A DNA stretch of 64,000 nucleotides from contig CM026403.1 of assembly GCA_014843695.1 (NCBI GenBank), positions 10,099,384 to 10,163,383 of the forward strand. Direction: 5' to 3'. Position 1 is the stretch's first letter, and every line of letters starts with the position of its first letter. A program made the position numbers and the translations under genes. Shown here piece by piece: positions 45,319 to 57,068 of the stretch. The DNA is from Archivesica marissinica. Its lineage: Eukaryota; Mollusca; Bivalvia; Venerida; Vesicomyidae. Below the pieces are notes generated by a model. The model saw only the letters and a list, made by a program, of their open reading frames with translations. It made no database searches and was not told where the DNA came from.

Positions 45319-45512
45319 CACAATAAACACGGGCACAATTTAATAAACTATCCATGGGTATTTACTGGGTACATTTTGAGTGTTTGCTTTTGGCCACAAA
45401 CACGTTTTATGAAACCGGGTTCTGAATTCAATTGATACATTTTATTGGCCTGATCCTTTGGACCAGTAAGTTTACCTTTGGAACCATGTTTAAGCTTCAC
45501 ATTTATAATACT

Positions 45513-45626
45513 TTATTCATTATTGGATTTATTCACCTGTATTTTCTCTGAAACTGCAACAAAATCACAATCTGTATGAAGCAAAATTACTATGTTACTA
45601 TTTGAATCCATAAGAGTATGATGGCC
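45513..45626 (-). CDS. Possible terminal exon on the minus strand
   Basis: Open from a weak acceptor (gtttcaag at about 45627) to TAA at 45513-45515, with AATAAA overlapping the stop. The frame has a non-repetitive composition (HHTLMDSNSNIVILLHTD...). Its upstream side runs straight into SINE-E, which may have displaced the real acceptor. No family is recognised and no upstream exon is identified. Confidence 0.2.
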   Translation of the reverse strand, partial: GHHTLMDSNSNIVILLHTDCDFVAVSEKIQVNKSNNE

Positions 45627-45638
45627 AGCTTGAAACAT

Positions 45639-45880
45639 GGATCTGTAGTCCAGTGGTAACATACTGGACTGGTAATACAGGGATCGCAGGTTCGATCCCC
45701 CGTCTGACCCTAATAAAATTAACAGTCTTTCAGATGGGAAGTTAAACCGAGGTCTCATGTCGGTGCTTTACACCATGCACATAAAAGAACCAGATGAGAC
45801 CTTGGAATGGGTCTCTGTCTGTAATATTGCACTATCCTCCAAAAATCTAAAATGACTAATCTCTTCTAAATAAACGTAAA
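45639..45880 (+). mobile_element. SINE-E copy with internal deletion
   Basis: Head with box A tagtccagtgg and box B aggttcgatcc, followed by ctaataaaattaacagtc and gcactatcctccaaaa. Compared with 53425-53719 it lacks the aggaggcgtcgc to tagcgacga segment before the ataaacgt tail. Confidence 0.88.
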
Positions 45881-45947
45881 ACACACACATAAACACTGAT
45901 CACCGACTGTGACATGCAAGTTGTTTATTTGCAGGAGTGTTGTTAGG

Positions 45948-46272
45948 ATGATCATGCAGCATGTTATGTCCGGATGTAGTCAATGCCAGGCCAGACGTCT
46001 GATGCAGCACGCGGTACAGGCTGGCCAATTATACAGACTGTCCCAGGCCAGACAAATAATGCAGGTTGTTGAGGGAAGCTTGTTCAGAGCAAGTACTCGA
46101 GCCACGCAGTTGCAGTACACAGCAGGTCTGCTATACAGATTGACTATTGTTCGTCCAGCTTGTACATGGTACCTGTCAACAGATAGATTACAGGGGAGAC
46201 AACTCCTCAATAATCCGGAAGGCAGGTTTTACAAGCCTGCCAGGCGTCGACTGACTGATTCCAAGAAAGAAG
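45948..46272 (+). CDS. Candidate first coding exon, mitochondrial-type N-terminus
   Basis: Open from ATG 45948 to a strong donor (gaag|gtaagt at 46273). An acceptor-like tttgcag ends at 45934. The first ~80 residues are rich in Arg, Gln, Ser and Ala with very few acidic residues, as in mitochondrial presequences; the end is basic (RFYKPARRRLTDSKKE). It ends in phase 1, exactly what the exon at 51700 needs. If both belong together, they give an N-terminal 166 residues with one membrane segment, an arrangement seen in inner-membrane proteins such as m-AAA proteases. That identity is speculative. Confidence 0.42.
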
Positions 46273-46653
46273 GTAAGTTATTGAAAAGAGGTGTTATGTA
46301 CAGATATCATCTTTAACCAAGTACAGATACTCAAATGTGATAAATATTAGCACCTGTGGCTTCTTCCAAACTAGCATTTATTCTAGAGTGGAAAAAATGG
46401 CAGGCTGGGTCAGAAAAGGGACACACGGATCAGAAAAGAGACAGGGTGCATTTTGAACAGTGAAGGGGGCAGGTGCTGGAGTGGATATTTGGGGGTTACC
46501 CCCTAGAAAATTTTGCTGACAGCTAATTATGGTTGATCAAAGAGGCGGTAATGGCAGTACATACTATATCATAGTACATACTGGTGAAAATAGCAGACAC
46601 AGTCTAGTTTATATAGGTCTGCCCGCCCGAAGGCACTCTCATGTTGAGGCTTA
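46273..46653. other. Intron sequence, nothing recognised
   Basis: No exon or repeat recognised between the candidate donor at 46273 and the MITE. Confidence 0.45.
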
Positions 46654-46817
46654 TACAGTCAAACCTGCTCGAAAGACCACGGCTAGTAAGAGACCAATTT
46701 TTCAGTTCCTGTTTGTGTTGTTAAGAAACAAATTAGCCTGTATTGAGACACCATTCCTGCTTAGTGACCACCTTTTACCCATCCCTTTGGTGGTCTCTTA
46801 ATACAAGTTTGCCTGTA
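46654..46817. mobile_element. TA-flanked MITE, copy 3
   Basis: 164 bp with ends tacagtcaaacctg and caagtttgcctgta and internal gagaccaa/ttggtggtctctta inverted segments. It is flanked on the right by a palindromic aaatttaaaaaatttaattt tract. Confidence 0.78.
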
Positions 46818-47194
46818 TAAAAATTAAATTAAATTTAAAAAATTTAATTTAAAAAGGATGGGCTACAGGGTTAAGTGTGGGGTTAAAGTGGGGCAGGGTG
46901 GCGCCGCCTGTCATACCGCTGTAGAAAAAACACTGCAAGCAAGCTCTCCTGGGATCTTGATTGTGTAATGGCATTTAGAGTTGCACCAACCACTAAACCT
47001 CATGCATTCCAGCTGTATCTGATGATAGAAGGCTTCAGGCTGTATTCCAAGCAATGTTTGTGACCACCTTCTGTGTGCTAGTTTATACAATTCTAAGCAG
47101 ACCTGAGCCCTTCCCAATGCCATTGATTACCTTTGCTTTCCTTCCTACCTGTATGTAATTGGTTACAATGAATCTGCAAAGTAATCAGGACTAT

Positions 47195-47436
47195 TTAACC
47201 CATTCAACACCAAGTAACTGACATGGACTGGTCCATGATATTTTCAGACCAATAAATTAATAAGAAAATTACATTTGGACCAGCTCATTTATCAAAATGG
47301 GTAATTTTTGTCTAAAAATAGTAATATTACTGGCAAAAAGTGCAGATCCTGATGAGACGACTCGTCACGAGCCGGCTCATCTGGATCTACACTTTTTGTA
47401 AGCCTATTGAGAGGCCTGTGGTGTTGAAAGGGTTAA
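47195..47436. mobile_element. TTAA MITE, family T1 copy 2
   Basis: Bounded by TTAA with ends ttaacccattcaacacc and ggtgttgaaagggttaa. The interior is collinear with 15206-15458, including cagatcctgatgag and ctcatctggatctacac palindrome arms. Confidence 0.88.
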
Positions 47437-47549
47437 TTATTACTTATGGTTATTGTGTATACCCGGAAATAAGTCGACCGTTACTCATCCAGAACTGTGA
47501 TGAAAGTAATATGTCGATAATATGGTTGCAAGAGCAACAAATGGTAGAG

Positions 47550-49535
47550 ATGATAGCACTAGGAGAGATGTAAGCCGCCGTGCTAGTATAGAGGATAGCA
47601 CTAGGAGAGATGTAAACCCCGGCGCTGGTATAGAGGAGAGCACTAGGAGAGATACAAACCCCTGCGCTGGTATAGAGGATAGCACTAGGAGAGATGTAAG
47701 CCGCCGTGCTGGTATAGAGGATAGCACTAGGAGAGATGTAAGCCGCCGTGCTGGTATAGAGGATAGCACTAGGAGAGATGTAAGCCGCCGTGCTGGTATA
47801 GAGGATAGCACTAGGAGAGATGTAAACCCCGGCGCTGGTATAGAGGAGAGCACTAGGAGAGATACAAACCCCTGCGCTGGTATAGAGGATAGCACTAGGA
47901 GAGATGTAAGCCGCCGTGCTGGTATAGAGGATAGCACTAGGAGAGATGTAAGCCGCCGTGCTGGTATAGAGGATAGCACTAGGAGAGATGCAACCCCCGC
48001 GCTGGTATAGAGGATAGCACTAGGAGAGATGCAAACCACGCTGGTATAGAGGATAGCACTAGGAGAGATGTAAACCCCCGCACTGGTATAGAGGATAGCA
48101 CTATAGGAGATATGTAAACCCCGCGCTGGTATAGAGGATAGCACTAGGAGAGATGTAACCCCCGCGCTGGTATAGAGGATAGCACTAGGAGAGATGCAAC
48201 CACCACGCTGGTATAGAGGATAGCACAAGATGCAAACCCCTGCACTGGTATAGAGGATAGCACTCGGAGAGATAAAAAACGTGCTGGTATAGAGGAGAGC
48301 ACTAGGAGAGATACAAACCCCTGCGCTGGTATAGAGGATAGCACTAGGAGAGATGTAAGCCGCCGTGCTGGTATAGAGGATAGCACTAGGAGAGATGTAA
48401 GCCGCCGTGCTGGTATAGAGGATAGCACTAGGAGAGATGCAAACCCCCGTGCTGGTATAGAGGATAGCACTAGGAGAGATGCAACCACCACGCTGGTATA
48501 GAGGATAGCACTAGGAGAGATGTAAACCCCCGCACTAGTATAGAGGATAGCACTATAGGAGATATGTAAACCCCCGCACTGGTATAGAGGATAGCACTAT
48601 AGGAGAGATGTAACCCCCTGCGCTGGTATAGAGGATAGCACTAGGAGATATGTAACCCCCGCGCTGGTATAGAGGATAGCACTAGGAGAGATGCAACCAC
48701 CATGCTGGTATAGAGGATAGCACAAGATGCAAACCCCTGCACTGGTATAGAGGATAGCACTCGGAGAGATAAAAAACGTGCTGGAATAGAGGATAGCACT
48801 AGGAGAGATACAAACCCCTACACTGGTATAGAGGATAGCACTCGGAGAGGTGCAAACCCCTACGCTGGTATAGAGGATAGCACTAGGAGAGATACAAACC
48901 CTACACTGGTATAGAGGATAGCACTCGGAGAGGTGCAAACCCCTACGCTGGTATAAAGGATAGTGGTGTTGGGTGTGGGGTGGTGGTTGTGTTGGGGTTG
49001 TGGTATAAAGGATAGTACTAGGAGAGGTGCAAACCCCTACGCTGGTATAAAGGATAGTACTAGGAGAGATACAAACCCTACACTGGTATAGAGGATAGCA
49101 CTCGGAGAGGTGCAAACCCCTACGCTGGTATAAAGGATAGTACTAGGAGAGATACAAACCCTACACTGGTATAGAGGATAGCACTAGGAGAGATACAAAC
49201 CCCCATGCTGGTATAGAGGATAGCACTAGGAGAGATACAAACCCCTATGCTGGTATAGAGGATAGCACTAGGAGAGATACAAACCCCCGCGCTGGTATAG
49301 AGGATATCACTAGGAAAGATGTAAACCCCTGCGCTGGTATAGAGGATAGCACTAGGAGAGATACAAACCCCTACGCTTGTATAGAGGATAGCACTAGGAG
49401 AGATACAAACCCTGCACTGGTATAGAGGATAGCACTGGAGAGATGCAAACCCCTATGCTGGTATAGAGGATAGCACTAGGAGAGATACAAACCCTGCACT
49501 GGTATAGAGGATAGCACTAGGAGACATACAAGAAC
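47550..49535. repeat. 42-bp minisatellite
   Basis: About 48 copies of tatagaggatagcactagg plus agagatgtaagccgccgtgctgg-type units. Sub-variants (gtaagccgccg, gtaaacccccg, acaaacccctg) recur as multi-unit blocks. Unit lengths vary from 38 to 42 bp. The frames on both strands (STRRD, LLVLSSIPA) are repeat translations. One insertion of ggtgttgggtgtggggtgg lies at about 48964. Confidence 0.96.
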
Positions 49536-49582
49536 AAATGCTTGATTTTGCAGTGGTATACAGTCAATGGGAATGGACACTT

Positions 49583-50240
49583 CACTGACCGCACTGACCA
49601 CAGGCCGCACTGACCACAGGCCGCCCTGACCACAGGCCGCACTAACCACAGGCTGCCCTGACCACAGGCCGCACTAACCACAGGCCGCACTGACCACAGG
49701 CCGCCCTGAGACCACAGGCCGCACTAACCACAGGCCGCCCTGACCACAGGCCGCACTGACCACAGGCCGCCCTGAGACCACAGGCCGCACTAACCACAGG
49801 CCGCACTAACCACAGGCCGCACTGACCACAGGCCGCACTGCACAGGCCGCCTGACCACAGGCCGCACTAACCACAGGCCGCACTGACCACAGGCCGCACT
49901 GACCACAGGCCGCCCTGACCACAGGCCGCACTAACCACAGGCTGCCCTGACCACAGGCCGCACTAACCACAGGCCGCACTGACCACAGGCCGCCCTGAGA
50001 CCACAGGCCGCACTAACCACAGGCCGCCCTGACCACAGGCCGCACTGACCACAGGCCGCCCTGAGACCACAGGCCGCACTAACCACAGGCCGCCCTGACC
50101 ACAGGCCGCACTAACCACAAGCCACCCTGACCACAGGCCAACCTGAGACCACAGGCCGCACTAACCACAGGCCGCCCTGACCACAGGCCACCCTGACCAC
50201 AGGCCGCACTGACCACAGGCCACACTGACCACAGGCCTTG
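49583..50240. repeat. 17-bp GC-rich minisatellite
   Basis: About 38 copies of ctgaccacaggccgcac with ctaacc, ccctgacc and gagacc variants. Markedly more GC-rich than the surroundings. Confidence 0.95.
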
Positions 50241-50359
50241 ACCGATTTATACAAAAATAATCAAAGCAATTCATCCTGGACCAACCATCTGTATATCCAC
50301 TAAAGTCCATCTACACATTTTTGAGTTATCCTGCACATATCTAGCACACCCACCCACAA

Positions 50360-51318
50360 CACATGTGACACGATGCACATTATGTCACATGACTCGATAC
50401 ACATGGCATAACATGATGCACATGACTCAATACACATGACATAACATGATGCACATGACATGATGCATGTGACATGATGCATGTGACACGATGCACATTA
50501 TGTCACATGACTCGATACACATGGCATAACATGATGCACATGACTCGATACACATGACATAACATGATGCACATGACTCGATACACATGACATAACATGA
50601 TGCACATGACATGATACACATGACATAACATGATGCACATGACATGATGCATGTGACACGATACACATGGCATAACATGATGCACATGACTCGATACACA
50701 TGACACGATGCACATGACATGACACATGTGACACGATACACATGACATAACATGATGCACATGACACAATGCACATGACATGACACATGTGACACGATAC
50801 ACATGACATAACATGATGCACATGACACGATGCACATGACATGACACATGTGACACGATACACATGGCATAACATGATGCACATGACATAACATGATGCA
50901 CATGACTCGATACACATGACACGATGCACATGACATGACACATGTGACACGATACACATGACATAACATGATGCACATGCCACGATGCACATGACACAAT
51001 GCACATGACATGACACATGTGACATGATACACATGACATAACATGATGCACATGACATGATGCACGTGACACGATACACATGGCATAACATGATGCACAT
51101 GACTCGATACACATGACACAACACGATGCACATGACATAACATGATGCACATGACTCGATACACATGACATACCATGATGCACATGACTCGATACACATG
51201 ACATAACATGATGCACATGACACGATGACATGATGCATGTGACATGATGCACATTATGTCACACGACTCGATACACATGACATAACATGATGCACAATGC
51301 ACATGACATGACACATTG
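50360..51318. repeat. Complex ~33-bp repeat (acatgacataacatgatgca)
   Basis: Short modules atgatgcacatgac, tcgatacac, atgacataac and acatgtgacacg are shuffled in varying order. Long Cys/His/Met-rich minus frames (HHVMCIMLCHVY) result from the composition and are not zinc-finger genes. The repeat continues at 51532-51650 after a SINE. Confidence 0.93.
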
Positions 51319-51531
51319 TAGCGCGTTCGCTTCAGGTGCGAAAGGCCTGGAGTTTGATCCCCGCTGGAGCCGTTACGATTGTGCCCTTAGGCAAGGCATT
51401 TAAATTCTACGTTGCCTCTTCTCTCTCCCTCGTGGCGGTGGATTCCACCAGGAATGAGGTCTTGAGAGTGATTAATATAAGGTATAAGAACTTGTTTCGC
51501 AATCGAGCTAAAATAAATTTGTATTAACTAA
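51319..51531 (+). mobile_element. SINE-A, 5'-truncated, inside the ~33-bp repeat
   Basis: Begins tagcgcgttcgcttcagg, lacking box A, then box B-like ggagtttgatcccc, body and tail. It is flanked by acatgacacattg at 51306-51318 and 51532-51544, although the host repeat makes that match less decisive. Confidence 0.88.
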
Positions 51532-51699
51532 ACATGACACATTGCACATGACATGACACATGTGACACGATACACATGACGTCACATGACATGATACATA
51601 TGACATGACACAATGCACATGACACGACACATGTGACACGATACACACAGAATGAATACACTATGACATAAATGACAAAATGTGTACTGTCTATTTCAG

Positions 51700-51872
51700 G
51701 GAAGAGTAATGAAGATTTTGTGGAGTCCTACAAGGCACACCGGCAGAAAAAGCTGCTTCCAGATGGCATCAAGACGCAGCATGCTGTGGTAATATGTGCG
51801 CTTATCTATACCATCTACCATTTCTTCTTCACGGAAATTAATGATGAACCAGCAGGGAAACAGAACTGGAAG
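51700..51872 (+). CDS. Internal exon with one membrane segment
   Basis: 173 nt from acceptor ctatttcag|gg to donor aag|gtaagc; it starts with 2 nt of a split codon and ends in phase 0. It encodes a charged stretch (SNEDFVESYKAHRQKKLLPD) followed by a hydrophobic helix (AVVICALIYTIYHFFF) and a polar NDEPAGKQNWK. The phase matches the exon ending at 46272, which would complete a Gly codon, giving a 5.4-kb satellite-filled intron. No later exon was identified with confidence. The family is not recognised; an N-terminal region of a mitochondrial or other single-pass membrane protein is the best guess. Confidence 0.55.
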
Positions 51873-51963
51873 GTAAGCAGTCTTTCTTTTATGTGGGTCA
51901 CAATATTCGGATATACCGGCCCACAAAAACTATTAAAGCTATGTATGTATGTATGTACCATTA

Positions 51964-52158
51964 ATGTCAAACCCATTGCGGGGACCTAGACATGTTTTCC
52001 TGGGCAAGCTTAGCCGACCTAAGTGATTAACCAGTACTAAGCAATGTGTGTGAGGTGCCTTGCTTGCTCAATGACACTACATACGTGGCCTGAGAGAATA
52101 TCGAACCCGGGACCGATCGATTCCAAATCCGACGCTCTACCATTGGACCACGGATGCC
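51964..52158 (-). mobile_element. SINE-C copy 3 with (atgt)n tail
   Basis: Same body and head as 26191-26365, with tggtccaatgg as box A. The tail aatgtcaaacccattgcggg is preceded by a tatgtatgtatgta run in which it probably ended. Confidence 0.88.
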
Positions 52159-52677
52159 ACTATGCTATGTGCAATCTATCAACAGAATTGTCTTGAGAAG
52201 TACATGTAATTTATGAGCTCACCTTTTCAACACCAAAAATAACCATAATACATGGTCAAAGAAAGTGTTTGCCATAATCCCCCACCCCCGAGATATAATC
52301 CCCCAATGTTTTTTATATATAGCCCAGGCGTGACATTACACCACCTCCGCATTCAGACCAGTATCTTGGTACGAAACGACTTCATTCAAAATGTTTAAAA
52401 AACACCCAATATGATTGATAATTTCATTTGTATTATCCAATAACCATATCCCTAGGTGGGGGGGATCTTGTCCTCCTCCCATGGGGGGGGGGGTTATACC
52501 CATATCCTGGTGACATTATATTACATGGCTTGTATTAATATGTTATATTGGTATTCCACCTAAAATGGCTATTAATATTATAATTTATATCAAGTGATTT
52601 ATATTGGTATTCCACTCAAAATGGCTATTAATATTATATATCAAGTGATTATTATGCTCTTGGAACATAGTTAATGA
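52159..52677. other. Unique and low-complexity sequence
   Basis: Contains C- and G-runs (ccccccac at about 52280, a run of ten or more G at 52484) and a near-duplicate of ttggtattccacctaaaatg within 60 bp. No exon was recognised. Confidence 0.5.
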
Positions 52678-52947
52678 GTCCTCCTCTGTGGTCGAGTGGT
52701 TATGGTCGCAGACTTGTATACCACTGTAACCTATCATCACTGATGGTCACGGGTTCGAGCCCCGCTCAGGCCGTGTCTCATTTATATGAAAAAGTTGGCA
52801 GTTTCTTACGGAGGTTGGTGCACCCAAGTACTGGTTAACCACTGGAGCCTGCCCAGGAAAGGTGTTGTTAGGTAAACTTCCCGCCGGCGATATAGCCCAA
52901 AATGGTGCTGATGCAGGCGTAAAATAATAGCCGAAATATAATAATAA
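52678..52947 (+). mobile_element. SINE-D copy 2
   Basis: Head with box A tggtcgagtgg and box B gggttcgagcccc; body with aaaaagttggcagtttcttac and actggttaaccactggagcc; tail gcaggcgtaaaataatag and A/T repeats. Confidence 0.9.
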
Positions 52948-53412
52948 TATTTATATGACTGACCGGGCAAAGCATATCAACGTTTTACTTGAATGTATTG
53001 AATGTGTTGACCTTGATCAGGCAACTTTCACTGCCATACTGTCTAGGATTACTGCAAAACTACAAATTGAATGTCTTTACGTAAATCTAATAACTTTTTC
53101 TTCATTGAGAATATATATTTTTCTGGCCTCCTCCTCCGGACATATTTGCTGACGGAATTCGAGAAACAAATTTATAACTCTGGCCTTAATCCAATACTGT
53201 CCTTACAACTAGGACAGGTGGCTGTCTAGTACACAAACTCTATATTTGAACTTGAGTTGATATCACTTAAGACAAATGTATCCACTGTCATGGTTGATGG
53301 ACATGTATAGTTCTGTATTCTATAGTTTGTATGTAACTAATTTGAAATAAACTATATGAATAAATTATATTTATAGATTTGGTCATTATCTATGTAACAA
53401 GTTAAATGAACT
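52948..53412. other. Possible retroelement or gene 3' end, unassigned
   Basis: A 65-codon open frame from 52955 has non-repetitive composition but no recognised domain. The segment ends in aaataaactatatgaataaa (about 53345), resembling a polyadenylated 3' end. It could be a decayed element; the evidence is thin. Confidence 0.2.
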
Positions 53413-53424
53413 GAGTCAGCATTT

Positions 53425-53719
53425 TTTATAGACGGATCTGTAGTCCAGCGGTAACACGTTGGACTGGTAATCCAGGGATCGTAGGTTCGATCCGCCATCT
53501 GACCCTAATAAAATTAACAGTCTTTCAGATGGGACCTTAAACCGAGGTCTTGTGTCGGTGCTTTACAATGTGCACGTAAAAGAACCAGAGGAGACTCTGG
53601 AATGGGTTTCTGTCTGTATCATTGCACTATCCTCCAAAATCTAAAACGACTAATCTCTTCAGGAGGCGTCGCTCATATGGGCAACCGGTAGCGACGATAA
53701 ATAAACGTAGCGCACACAA
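53425..53719 (+). mobile_element. SINE-E, complete, with 12-bp target duplication
   Basis: Head with box A tagtccagcgg and box B aggttcgatcc; body; terminal segment aggaggcgtcgctcatatgg, gcaaccggtagcgacg, ataaataaacg. It is flanked by gagtcagcattt at 53413-53424 and 53720-53731. Confidence 0.93.
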
Positions 53720-54016
53720 GAGTCAGCATTTAAAAGTAAACTATTCATCAGGGTATCATGTTCATGTTCGGGTGTATGGTTATATTTTAATAATATACTA
53801 ATATATAATTTAACTGTTTGTTAATTTAAACCTTTAAATCAGCACTTACAAGTTGAAGGTGTTCAACTTTCATCACGTATGCATGGTCTGAGGTTTGTTT
53901 GTTTGTGTTCATAATCTCCTTAGTGTTCAAGTGCTAGTGAGTGACCATTGAGGCTTGTTCCCCATCTGTACCCCTAATATGTCTTAAAGATGTTTTGGGT
54001 TCAAACAGGGTTTATT

Positions 54017-54255
54017 TTAACCCTTTCCTTCATGGAGATTTTGGTTAATATACTATTATATCGCCATACAAACGACAGCCATTTAGCTATCATGCAGTGG
54101 ATAAGTAGTCGCCATATCTATCCCACCTCCATAGATATTACTGGGACTACATGGGATTCTGGCCTTTATTATGAACATTGGTTTGGCTACTACAATTCTA
54201 TGTATGTCATATTGGTAATGGTGTCAAGAGGTGCTTCTATGAGGGAAAGGGTTAA
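54017..54255. mobile_element. TTAA MITE, family T3
   Basis: 239 bp with ends ttaaccctttccttcatgg and ctatgagggaaagggttaa and TTAA on both sides. The interior differs from T1 and T2. The plus-strand open frame 53990-54541 runs through it and into LINE sequence and is not a gene. Confidence 0.82.
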
Positions 54256-54287
54256 TAATTACAGCATGTTTTTGGGGCTGTGTACTT

Positions 54288-54923
54288 TTTTTTTTTTTTT
54301 TTTGAGTTACCAAAAAATAACCCGTTTATTCTCTATATGCGTAACTAATTATTATGTCACACAACATTACAAATGTACAACAATTTTTAACATAATACAA
54401 AGACTGAAGCCCTTATTTGCAAGTACAACTAATTACAAAAAAAGCGAAGTCAGAATTTTTCATATACGTGCAGAACAAAGCATAGATAAACATATGTACA
54501 CCGTCTTTAACATATATACATTCATTGAAGAGATAGTTTAAATTTGTTTATTAAATTAATGGATTCACCTTTGTTTTCTAGATATTTTACATAAATTGCA
54601 AACTCCGTCTTGAATAATTTAATAACATTGAAGGGCTTGCTTCTGCTTTCACTTATAAAATATGACTTGTAAATACAGAAACCAAATAGTGCCAGTATAG
54701 TGTTTATGTAATGATAATCTGGATATACTATTTTGTACCCAATAACAATTGTTCTCATTGACTTTATATTTTTACCAATGCCAATATCATTAAAACATTT
54801 AGATATAACATCCCATACTTCTGTTATCACCGGACAATCTACAAAAACGTGTTGATATGTTTCTATTACATTACATATTGAACAGTTAGGGCTAGTTTCC
54901 ATTTTCCATTTAAATCTTGTTTC
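54288..54923 (-). mobile_element. 5'-truncated LINE insertion
   Basis: The minus strand ends in a poly(A) tract (plus-strand T-run from about 54286). The insertion is flanked by ttttggggctgtgtactt (54270-54287) and ttttggggttgtgtactt (54924-54941). The coding part is described separately. Confidence 0.92.
54522..54923 (-). pseudogene. LINE ORF2 C-terminal fragment
   Basis: The open frame begins at the truncation point with ETRFKWKM and continues into CSICNVIETYQHVFVDCPV, the Cys-x2-Cys...His...Cys arrangement of the zinc-binding region after the reverse transcriptase of non-LTR retrotransposons. It ends with a lysine-rich tail and a stop at 54522. The reverse transcriptase itself is absent, so it is a dead 5'-truncated copy. 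The clade is not determined. Confidence 0.88.
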
Positions 54924-55049
54924 TTTTGGGGTTGTGTACTTAATGTCTAAATTTTAGTGAATTTTGATTTTCAATACAATTCGTGTTTATACTGTTTGTT
55001 AATGAAACCACTGATCCATATCCACATCTATGTTGTACGTTATCCAGGT

Positions 55050-57066
55050 ATAACTGTATAGTACTGTATCCAGGTATAACTGTATAGTACTTTATCCAGG
55101 TATAACTGTATAGTACTGTATCCAGGTGTACCTGTACTACTTTATCCAGGTGTAACTGTATAGTACTGTATCCAGGTATAACTGTATAGTACTGTATCCA
55201 GGTATAACTGTATAGTACTTTATCCAGGTATAACTGTATAGTACTGTATCCAGGTGTACCTGTACTACTTTATCCAGGTGTAACTGTATAGTACTGTATC
55301 CAGGTATAACTGTATAGTACTGTATCCAGGTATAACTGTATAGTACTTTATCCAGGTATAACTGTATAGTACTGTATCCAGGTGTACCTGTACTACTTTA
55401 TCCAGGTGTAACTGTATAGTACTGTATCCAGGTATAACTGTATAGTACTGTATCCAGGTATAACTGTATAGTACTTTATCCAGGTATAACTGTATAGTAC
55501 TGTATCCAGGTGTACCTGTACTACTTTATCCAGGTGTAACTGTATAGTACTGTATCCAGGTATAACTGTATAGTACTGTATCCAGGTATAACTGTATAGT
55601 ACTTTATCCAGGTATAACTGTATAGTACTGTATCCAGGTGTAACTGTATAGTACTTTATCCAGGTATAACTGTATAGTACTGTATCCAGGTATAACTGTA
55701 TAGTACTTTATCCAGGTATAACTGTATAGTACTTTATCCAGGTATAACTGTATAGTACTGTATCCAGGTGTAACTGTATTACTGTATCCAGGTATAACTG
55801 TATAGTATGTATCCAGGTATAACTGTATAGTACTGTATCCAGGTATAACTGTATAGTACTGTATCCAGGTATACCTGTACTACTGTATCCAGGTATAACT
55901 GTATAGTACTGTATCCAGGTATAACTGTATAGTACTGTATCCAGGTATAACTGTATAGTACTGTATCCAGGTATAACGTATAGTACTGTATCAGGTAAAC
56001 TGTATAGTACTGTATCCAGGTATAACTGTATAGTACGTATCCAGGTATAACTGTATAGTACTGTATCCAGGTATAACTGTATAGTACTGTATCCAGGTAT
56101 AACTGTATAGTACTGTATCCAGGTATAACTGTATAGTACTGTATCCAGGTATAACTGTATAGTACTGTATCCAGGTATAACTGTATAGTACTGTATCCAG
56201 GTATAACTGTATAGTACTGTATCCAGGTATAACTGTATAGTACTTTATCCAGGTATAACTGTATAGTACTGTATCCAGGTATAACTGTATAGTACTGTAT
56301 CCAGGTGTAACTGTACTGTTGGTTTGTTGTTGTTTTGTTTGGTTGTTAGTACTGTATCCAGGTATAACTGTATAGTACTGTATCCAGGTATAACTGTATA
56401 GTACTGTATCCAGGTATAACTGTATAGTACTGTATCCAGGTAAACTGTATAGTATGTATCCAGGTATAACTGTATAGTACTTTATCCAGGTATAACTGTA
56501 TAGTACTGTATCCAGGTATAACTGTATAGTACTTATCCAGGTGTACCTGTACTACTTTATCCAGGTATAACTGTATAGTACTTTATCCAGGTGTAACTGT
56601 ATAGTACTTTATCCAGGTGTACCTGTACTACTTTATCCAGGTATAACTGTATAGTACTGTATCCAGGTGTACCTGTACTACTTTATCCAGGTATAACTGT
56701 ATAGTACTTTATCCAGGTGTAACTGTATAGTACTTTATCCAGGTGTACCTGTACTACTTTATCCAGGTATAACTGTATAGTACTGTATCCAGGTGTACCT
56801 GTACTACTTTATCCAGGTATAACTGTATAGTACTTTATCCAGGTGTAACTGTATAGTACTTTATCCAGGTGTACCTGTACTACTTTATCCAGGTATAACT
56901 GTATAGTACTGTATCCAGGTGTACCTGTACTACTTTATCCAGGTATAACTGTATAGTACTTTATCCAGGTGTAACTGTATAGTACTTTATCCAGGTGTAC
57001 CTGTACTACTTTATCCAGGTATAACTGTATAGTACTTTATCCAGGTGTACCTGTACTACTTTATCC
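55050..57066. repeat. 26-bp minisatellite with 128- and 126-bp higher-order units
   Basis: Unit tatccaggtataactgtatag plus tactg. In 55.1-55.6 kb a five-unit block of 128 bp repeats, with ccaggtgtacctg at 55122, 55250, 55378 and 55506. In 56.6-57.0 kb a different block of 126 bp repeats (56663, 56789, 56915). The middle is nearly uniform. A 40-bp T/G-rich insertion lies at about 56312. The array continues at 57337-57450. Confidence 0.95.
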
Positions 57067-57068
57067 AG

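Noticed and set aside
47485..49115. STRRD and LLVLSSIPA repeat proteins
   Set aside because: 42-bp array read in frame; unit-length changes shift the frame repeatedly.
47550..49535. 42-bp array as another exon-derived satellite, since units contain gat|gtaagc
   Set aside because: No intact exon ending in the unit sequence could be found next to it; the donor-like string is lost in most sub-variants.
50427..51314. Cys/His-rich minus-strand frames that look like metal-binding or zinc-finger repeats
   Set aside because: The same composition appears in three overlapping frames; the residues come from shuffled tgcacatgac modules, with no regular Cys-x2-Cys spacing.
53990..54541. 183-codon plus-strand frame
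   Set aside because: Runs through a TTAA MITE, a T-tract and the antisense of a LINE; composite by chance.
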